Assembly (NCBI RefSeq): GCF_003144115.1
Contig: NW_020312004.1
Location: 394,506-458,505 of the forward strand
DNA length: 64,000 nt
Direction of reading: 5' to 3'
Source: Tilletiopsis washingtonensis
Lineage: Eukaryota > Basidiomycota > Exobasidiomycetes > Entylomatales
Shown here: positions 56,503-64,000 of the stretch, in pieces
Position numbering within the stretch: position 1 is the stretch's first letter
How the letters are laid out: each line of letters starts with the position of its first letter
Notes under the pieces: model-generated
Seen by the model: the letters and a program-made list of their open reading frames with translations, nothing else
What the model was told of the DNA's origin: nothing
Database searches by the model: none
Position numbers and translations under genes: made by a program

Positions 56503-56578
56503 GCCGGCACCCAGGCGGGATGTCTGTTGATGTAGGGAAGCACGGCATTCCGCTGCGCCAATGTCATCCCATTGAAGC

Positions 56579-59500
56579 CTACTGCTGCGGCCTGGCCGCG
56601 ACATTGATGACCGGCGCCTGTCCATCGACCGGTGCGCCCTCGTCGGAGAGATCTGCACGGCAGCAAGTCAGAAAGGGCTTGTCAGGGCTACCGCGTGGCC
56701 TCTCACGAGCTCCGCTGAACTTCCAGCGCACGGACAGCGGGATGCCGAGCCCGACGCGCTCGTTGATGACGCTCGCGGGCCGGCCGGCGTGCGGCGCGCC
56801 ATACTCGTTCTCATCCTCCTCGCCGTCTGTGGCGGGCGCAGGTGCGGCAGTGTCGCGAGCGAGGAAGCGCTGTCGCCGGTCCCAGGCGCGCACGCGGGGC
56901 ATGCGCAGCTGTCCCTCGGCGCGCGCCACCATGCGCAGCGGCACCGAGCGCGTCGAGCGCGGCACCAGCGACGGGATGTTGAAGGTGCGCGGCCCCGCGA
57001 GCACAAAGTAGTCCGACGGATCCATGCCGACGTAGACGTCGGCCGTGAGCGTCGAGTGCGGGTTGACGACCTGGCGTGAGAGAGTGAGCAGCTGTGCAGG
57101 CCATAGGTGTGCTCAACTCACGGTGAGCAGCGCGACGAACGGCTGGTCGACGATCACATTCGGTGGCGCGGCGATCAGCAGGCGTGTGTTGAGGTGCGGC
57201 GGCAGCAGCACGGGCAGCGCGAGGCTGGTGACGTTCGACTTGCTGCCCTCCTCCGCTTGGGCCCGCCGCCACGTCACCTGCAGGGCACCGGTCGGCTTGA
57301 CGGTGCCGTCCGGCGCTTCGGGCGACGCGCCGAGATCGCTGCCGGAGAGCACCTCAATCTCGTACAGCCCTCCCCATCGGTCGCCGTTTGTCCAAGTGCC
57401 GGCAAAGGCGTCCTGCTCCTCGGGCGCGCCGGCACCCTCCAGACGCAGATGCGTGCTTGCCGGGTCCAGAGCCAGCGTGACCGCCTGTATGGTCACCGCG
57501 TCGTCGCCCACGATCTGGATGCACGACGAGAGGTCGGCGACAGTGCTGGCGGGCGCCGCGTCGGTGTGGATGCCGAACGAGTCGCCGCCCTCGCTAGCGG
57601 AGTCGTCGCTCGGGTTCAGTAGATGGCCAGAGCGTGGTGCTGGCCGAGGCACCTCAGGCGCGGACGACCGCGGAGGGCGCCAGGTGGCCGTATGACTGCC
57701 GGCAAACATCGGGCGTGCCTCGAGCGCCAACGTGTGCTGATGCTCTTGCACGAGGGGATCGGCCTCGGCGCTGCTACCGTCTTCGGGAGCTGGGGCGGCG
57801 TCAGGTGCGTCTGATGGACGACTGCGAAGCATGACCTCGATCACGCGCGGCCCTGCAGCACCGGTGCAGCGCAGGTAGAACGTCTCGCTCTTGCTCGCAC
57901 CTGGCTCAACGATGCCGAGAGCCAAGGAGAGCTCCGCCGCACTTGTGCCCGTGTCATCCGCGCGCGAGCTGTGGATCAACACCGCGCGTGAGGCTGCGTC
58001 GGAGAGGAGCGCGCTGGCGTCCAGCGTGACGCGCAGCGGCTCGTTGTCGTTGTTCTGCACGGTGAACGTGATGGCCGTGCTGTCGTCGAGGTACGCGACA
58101 CCGCCGTGTGTCTTTGTCGTCTCGAGCTGGTGCGGTCTTCGCCGGAACGTGACCGCATTCGGGCTGGTGACGTGCGGCAAGTAGACATGCCGGGCCGCAC
58201 CCGAGGCGAAGGAGAACCAGCGGGCCTGCACTGGCTCGGCGTACCATGGAGCAGGCGGGATGGTGAACACGAGCTGCAGAGGGACACGCGTGCCGCCGGC
58301 CCGCAGCTCGACCCGAGACAAGCGCACTAAACGAGCGGTGTCGCTCGTGATGCTGCCTTGAAAGACCTTGACACAGCCGGGAGACCACCGCAAGTCGGCC
58401 GTCACAGCGGCTGAGGTCGGTTCGGCGGCGTCGCTTCCGAGGTCCGCCAGCTGGACCAGCTCGGACTGCGCGTCGCCATCGCTTTGCTTATGCGTGACGA
58501 CGATGGGGGCGCTGTCCTCGTCGCGGAAGATGCGCAGCTTTTCGAACGATACTTTGCCGAGGGCAGTGCCACGCGGAGCGTGCAGGCGGACCTGAAATGG
58601 TGCACGCTGGCCCAGATGGACCTGCTTGTCGAGAAAGGCGGCCTCGAACACGAGGAGCCCATCGGTAGCGCCTGCCTCGATCCGCACGGGCTCGGCGCCG
58701 TCAGGAAGCTGCTTCTCGGAAAGCAACGCGCTGAGAGCCTCCTGCGCCTCGCTGCGTTGGTCCTGACTGAGCGGCATCTTCGGATGAAGCACGGCCAGCA
58801 GGCCGCGCAGCTCCGCCTCGACATCCTGCGCGGCTTGAGCGGTTCGCACGAGCAGCAGCAGCACGTCGAGAATCTGCGGCTGGTGCACGGCCGGATATGC
58901 CTGCACGACACCCTGCAAGTAGCGCAGCGCCGAATTGTGATGCCCGCCGTCCAGATGCGCGTTCGCGATCAAGCTGGCGAGCGCCGGTGCCGTCAGCGGC
59001 TGGCCTGCGCGCTTGGCCAGGTCGTCTGCACGTGTGAAGGCCTGAAGGGGATCGCGTCAGCTCCCGATCGTCAGGGTTTTGCAGGCACTGCTCACCTCTG
59101 CGATGAGACCGGCGTGGTCGACCTTGCGCTCGTGCTCCAGCATGCTCCAGCTCGAGCTCTGTGCACCCGCAGGGTTGGCGCTGGCCGACTTCTCCTCCTT
59201 GTCGAGCATCTGCCGGTAGCGCACGCGCCGCTCGACGGCGCAGAGGCCGGCGGCGTACCAGAAGCCTGCGGGCCCGCGCGACTGGGCCGTCGGGATGTGC
59301 GAAGGCGGAGAGAGGAGGTTGGCGGGCATCGGCGGAATGAGAATAGGCAGCAGCGGCAAGGGCGTTTGGCGCATCGACAGGTCGGCGAGGTCACCCAGCA
59401 GACGGTACCTGTGCAAGTGGTGAGCAGGGGTCAGGATGCGCATCAACACCCTCCTACTGACTGCTTGCCGGCCCACGACCACCACTCTGCGCTCTCCGGA

Positions 59501-60984
59501 CCCATGCCCCAGCCCTTGCACAGGTCCTCGACGGTGGTGAGGTGCGCGCTGAATTGCGCCACGGCCTCGTCTGCGCGCACCTCGTACAGGTGCAGGCGCG
59601 TCATGCGCAGGCTGAGCGCGTCGCTGAGCACCTTGGCCTCAGCCCAGCGCTTGGTGCGCGGCGGCAAGGCAGCGGTGCTACGCAATAGCTCAATGATACC
59701 AGCGTAGGCGGCGCCGTAGTGGGACAGCGCCGCAGCAGCATCGCCGCCGAACTCAGCAAACGTGCCGAGCTTGTACTCGGCTCGCGCATTCCAGCCGTCG
59801 CGCGAGAGGCCTGGCGGCTGGAGGCCGCGGCCAAGGGCGTTCAGCGCCTCGGACACCGACGAGACGGAAGGCGGATAGCGCGAGCGGCGGCGCCGCAGCC
59901 GGCGCGAGTGCTCGGCGTAGTAGTCGATGGCCGAGGGGTACAGCGCCGTATGCAGCGAGGTCAGGAAGGCTGAGAGATCAGAACGCGGCACTGGCGTCAG
60001 GACGAAGAGCGACGCCTTTGCATCGAGAGTTGAGGAGCGACGGATGTGAGACAGGCGCGGCTCGAGACTTGGCGACTCTGCCCACCAAAGGCGTCAGCGT
60101 GCCAGACCGACGAGTCACAGAACGTCCGTCGACTCACCAAGCATCTCCCGCTCCGTCAGCAGCACGACTGTCAGCTTGATGCCGCGCTCCGCCATGGCGC
60201 GCTTGCGCTCGGCGATGGACTTGATGAGCGCCTCGTCTGCCTCGCGGAGCTGCTCGGCCTCTGCCTGCTCCTGCTCCTCGCTCTGACCGGCGGGCACGTC
60301 TGCCACTGCTTCGCCCCTGCCAGCTGCAAGCGCTGCACGCGTCGGCAGCACATGCACGGCCACCCAGACGGCACCGACCTGCTCGCGATGGCGGCGCACC
60401 CAGACGGGCGCGATGAGGCCGTCGGGCCACAGCGGCGAGGCGGGGTGCGTCGGGCTGAGCGCCGAGCGCGGCGGCAGGCTCGCGAGCACCGCCGCTGCGC
60501 TCTCGGCATCCTGCGGCGGGCCGATCGGTGCGATAGCAGGGATGCTCGCAGGCGGCGGCACACCTCGCGGCAGCGGATGAGACTTGCGAGGTGGTAGCCG
60601 GTGCGCCTGCACGAGCAAGAGTCAGACAGGTCCGGCATTCGTGGAGCTGCGCATATGCCTGTGCACGCAACTTGCGGCGCTCAACGCCTGCAACCACAGA
60701 GCGACCCTCCCCTGAGTACGCACCGAGTCGACGAGCACGGAGCGAAAGGCGGCGCTGCGCCCGCGCGCCGGGTCCCACGGCGAGTCACGGCCGCGGGCGG
60801 CGACGAGCGCCCGCAGATCGGCTGCCAGCGTCGGGAATGCCGTGCTGGCATCGATGAGCGGTGCTGCTGCAGCTGCTGAGGATGATGCGGCACTGTCGAC
60901 TGCACTTGCGGCCGGCGCGACGAGCCCCGAGAGCAGGAGAAGTGGGTAGTGGTGCACGAGCAGGTCGGGCGGATAGGCGTTCAT
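56579..60984 (-). CDS. TRAPPC11: TRAPP subunit TRAPPC11 (foie gras)
   Basis: Six exons: 60984-60724, 60606-60138, 60077-59462, 59408-59096, 59041-57122, 57070-56579 (1356 aa). The N-terminus has YPPDLLVHHYPLLLLSGL and HRLPPRKSHPLP, then SPLWPDGLIAPVWVRRH, typical of fungal TRAPPC11. The foie gras domain follows (YYAEHSRRLRRRRSRYP; WNARAEYKLGTFAEF; AEWWSWAGKQYRLLGDLADLS). The C-terminal gryzun-like beta region contains RFWFSFASG-type and VNPHSTLTADVYVGMDPSDYFVLAGPRTF-type blocks. TRAPPC11 belongs to the metazoan-type TRAPPIII complex acting on Rab1, in ER-to-Golgi traffic and autophagy; it is missing from budding yeast. Intron 3 has a GTCAGT donor; the others begin GTGAG or GTGCG. A 300-bp divergent promoter is shared with the glucosidase I gene. 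Confidence 0.9.
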
Positions 60985-61284
60985 GCTGGCGACGGGCGCC
61001 TTGAAGCGCGCTGAGAGAAGCTGCGTGCACCGAAGAGAAGAGCAGAGACTGTGAGGTGAGGTGGTGGAGCGAAAGCAAGCGCGAGCAGGGCGTCGAGGCC
61101 ACTCCACGTCTCGGGCTGCCGCACGAGAACATCACGACGCGCACTGCGCACGGACATCTTCGCGCCGCTCCGGGGTGCCAGCCTGCCTCTGTACTACCAC
61201 CTCCGCTTCCCTCAAGCGCACCAGAGGCAGCACACCACAAATTCGTGCTGCTTGCTGCCACTCTACGACTTGCCGCCTCCAACG
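60985..61284. promoter_or_regulatory. Divergent promoter TRAPPC11 / glucosidase I
   Basis: Exactly 300 bp between start codons, serving two secretory-pathway genes. GC-rich; no TATA box recognised. Confidence 0.55.
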
Positions 61285-64000
61285 ATGCCGCATCCGACGC
61301 CGCTCGCGGCGCTGCTGCTGCTGCTGCTGCTGCCGCTGGCACTCCTCGGCGGCGTCCGCGCTGGCCCAGCGGCGCTCTGGGGCACGTACCGCCCGAACCT
61401 GTACTTCGGGCTGCGCGCACGCCTGCCGCACTCGCCGCTCTTCAGCGTCGCTTGGCACGGCCTGACCGACTTTGGCGGGCACCAGCGCCCGCGCTTCGAC
61501 GCCGGCAGCGGCCTGGGCACCGACGAGGAGCGCGTGTTCGCGTGGCGCTGGCACGACGGGCGCGCCGCCGGCGAGCAGGTGATGCGCGACGTCGTCAACA
61601 ACGCGGCGCTGCGCTTCCAGTGGCTCGGACAGCCGGCCGGCTGGGGCGTGCGCATCAGCGCCGAGCCCATCGACACGAGTGAGTGTCGCACGGCAGTGCC
61701 GGGCTTTGGCGCTCAAACCTTGCACTGCAGGCAAGCCTTCGCTGCTCGCGCTCTACCTCCACTTCGCCGCACCCCAGGCCATCGAGACCGTCTTCGACTC
61801 GGACGATGCGTACGACGCCGGCGGCCTGCCCGCCGCGCCGGCCGGCTCCGACACGGCTGCCGAGGCGCTGCTCCGCGCCACGAGCGAGCACGCCGAGATC
61901 GGCGAGTGGAGCGTGCGCGTGGCCGAGAGCCCACAGGCCAAGAACGTGCCGGCAGACCCCGAGGAGGAGGAGCCCGTGTGGGGCTTTTGGGGCACGAAGA
62001 CCGATCAAGGGTGGAACGCGCATGGTGTGTGCTGGCTGGTTGCGCAAACTCGCTTTTTCGCTAACCCCTCGACTCAGAGCTCGTCGGGCGTGCCCTGACA
62101 GACTCGGTGCGGGCTTGGCTCGCTGAGAACGGCAAGGGCGGCACGCCGCCGCCGCCGGCATCGCTGCTTGTGCTGCCGAACGAGATTGCCGCCGGCGCCA
62201 ACCTGCTGGCCTTCTCGCGTGGCTTCAAGGGCGCATTCAGCGTCGACATCTTCTTCTCGTCGAATGGCTCTCAGCCGCTCGATGGCGCGGCCCTCACGGC
62301 TGGCCTCGCGGCAAGTCGTGAGGCGTACGATGAGCGCCTCGAGCGCACGCTCGGCCTGCGCGCCAAGGGCTTCAGCGACAAGCTCGTGGCCTTTGCCAGC
62401 GAGCTGACCAGCTCGCTGCTCGGCGGCATCGGCTACTTCTACGGCTCAAGCATTGTCGACCGCTCCTTCCGCCATGCCTACGACACGGGCTCCGGCGGCG
62501 GCAAGATGGACTTCGACGAGGAGGATCCGCAGCCTGACCCGCGGCTGACGGAGGAGCGAGGACTCCTGACCGCGACACCGTGCCGCGACACGTTCCCGCG
62601 CGGCTTCTACTGGTGAGCTACTGATCGTCTCCGTTCGGCAGCCACGCTGATCTGTCGCGAAAGGGACGAGGGCTTCCACCTGGCGCAGATCGGCACGTGG
62701 GACAACGATCTGAGGTGAGTCCGTCGAGCGAACGAGCAGAGCGACGCTCACACTCTTGCAGCCTTGACATTCTCGACTCCTGGATCGACCTCATCGACGA
62801 CGACGGCTGGGTCGCGCGCGAGCAGATCCTCGGCGAGGAGGCGCGCAAGCGGGTAAGTGGCCGGCAGTCTTCTCTGCCTTTGCTCGTGCTCATCACCCTC
62901 GTCAGGTGCCGCAAGAGTTCCAGACACAGTATCCGCTCTACGCCAATCCGCCAACGCTCATCATGGGCCTGACGATGTACATCGACCGTCTGAACGCTGC
63001 GCAAGACGGCACGGCGCCCGAGATGGACATCGGAGGAGCTGCCTCTGGGCAGCAGGTGTTCGGCGCACTGGCCGGCATCGAAGGTCACGCTTCCGAGCTG
63101 CTGCGTGATGCAGACGCGGCTCGCGACTTCCTCAAGCGCATCTACTCGCGTCTGCGCACGCACTACCTCTGGTTCCGCCGCACGCAGGCCGGCGAGATCG
63201 ACCAGTGGGACCGCGCTGCGCGATCGAATGAGGCCTACCGCTGGCGCGGACGCTCAAAGACGCACGTCCTGACCTCGGGCATGGACGACTACCCGCGTGC
63301 ACCCGTGCCGCACTCGGGAGAGCTGCACCTCGACCTGCTCTCGTGGATTGGCTCGTTTGCCGACGCTATGCGCCGCATCGCCGAGGCGACCGGCGAGGAG
63401 GCCCACGCAGCCGAGTACGCCGAGCACTACAAGGGCGTCGTGCAGAACCTTGAGGGTGCGTGTGAGCGCTCTGTCATGCCTTTCATCGCTGACGTCTGCG
63501 CCAGATCTGCACTGGAGCGACGACGAGCAGATGTACTGCGACGCATCGGTCGACGAGTTCGGTGAGTCCGCGAGCCCCTGCATCTGCCAACACCCGCTGA
63601 TGCTGGCTGCAGACCAAACGTTCCACGTGTGCCACAAGGGCTACATGTCGCTCTTTCCATTCCTGCTCGGCCTGCTCGAGCCGGACAGCGAGCGTCTCGC
63701 GGCGATCTTCGATTTGGTCCAGGACCCGCAGCATCTATGGTCCGACTTTGGCGTGCGCAGCCTCAGCATGCAGGACCCCAACTTCGGCCAGGGTGCGTGG
63801 GATGTGGCGGTCTGCCTGATGCTCCGCTGATGATGCGCCTCACACAGGCGAGGACTACTGGCGCGGCGCCATCTGGATGCCGATGAACTATCTCGCTCTC
63901 CAGGCGCTGCACAAGGTGAGCGTGTCGACACCGCTCCAGTCGCCTCTCGCTCACAGCTTCACCCCCCAGAAATATGCCCGCGAGCACGGGCCGCAGCAGG
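61285..64000 (+). CDS. CWH41: ER mannosyl-oligosaccharide glucosidase I (GH63), partial
   Basis: Ten exons in view: 61285-61678, 61731-62024, 62078-62612, 62664-62714, 62762-62852, 62906-63455, 63505-63561, 63613-63792, 63848-63915, 63970 onward; the C-terminus lies beyond the window. A hydrophobic Leu-rich signal anchor at residues 8-25 predicts a type II ER membrane protein. GH63 blocks: ALWGTYRPNLYFGLRAR at the N-terminal beta domain, then FPRGFYWDEGFHLAQIG, WDNDLSLDILDSWIDLID, GWVAREQILGEEAR, PEFQTQYP-like text and GEDYWRGAIWMPMNYLAL. The enzyme removes the outermost alpha-1,2-glucose from Glc3Man9GlcNAc2 in N-glycan processing and also affects beta-1,6-glucan in yeast. The WDEGFH block is rebuilt across an intron (acceptor AAAG). 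Confidence 0.93.

Overview
This window is nuclear DNA from a GC-rich fungus, almost certainly a basidiomycete. The signs are 20 protein genes packed on both strands, almost all split by very short introns (typically 48-60 nt, 5' GTGAG/GTGCG, a CTGAC-like branch site, 3' CAG), strong G/C bias at third codon positions, and basidiomycete-style families such as a DUF6534-like seven-helix protein. A smut-type lineage (Ustilaginomycotina) or another GC-rich basidiomycete yeast would fit, but I cannot name the species. I saw no transposon, tRNA, rRNA or CRISPR array.

Layout, left to right (strand): no recognisable gene in 1-1881; DUF6534-like membrane protein (+); NSRP1-like splicing regulator (-); TRAPPII subunit Trs130/TRAPPC10 (+); secreted GMC oxidoreductase (+); leucine-rich-repeat protein (-); Nop4/RBM28 (+); full-size ABCB transporter (-); NAD-glutamate dehydrogenase Gdh2 (-); Ure2-like glutathione transferase (-); WW-domain/poly-Q protein (-); TAF13 (+); Paladin-like pseudophosphatase (-); Fyv7 (+); cap-binding protein CBP80 (-); 108-aa protein with two YVPPHLRN motifs (+); Sqs1 R3H/G-patch protein (+); cysteine-containing unknown protein (-); small SANT-like protein (+); TRAPPC11 (-); ER glucosidase I (+, runs off the right edge). 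I rebuilt exon structures by hand. Every complete model has a length divisible by three and restores conserved family residues at the joins.

Themes: a large share of the genes serve RNA metabolism (NSRP1, Nop4, Fyv7, Sqs1, CBP80, TAF13), and two serve TRAPP membrane traffic (TRAPPC10 and TRAPPC11, about 47 kb apart). Gene spacing is compact: convergent pairs end 69-232 bp apart, and several divergent pairs share 190-420 bp promoters.

The most striking observation is in the glutathione transferase. Two of its ten introns do not read as GT-AG in the frame required, but both join perfectly as AT-AC introns (ATGAGT...CAC), each restoring strongly conserved residues. They look like U2-type rather than U12-type AT-AC introns. 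Of about 88 introns inferred here these are the only two of that kind, and they sit in one gene. Other points of interest are the Cys-Asp-Cys pattern at the three phosphatase-like sites of the Paladin protein, a 108-aa protein bracketed by two Ded1/DDX3-like YVPPHLRN motifs, and low-complexity Gly/Arg/Tyr heads on CBP80 and Sqs1.
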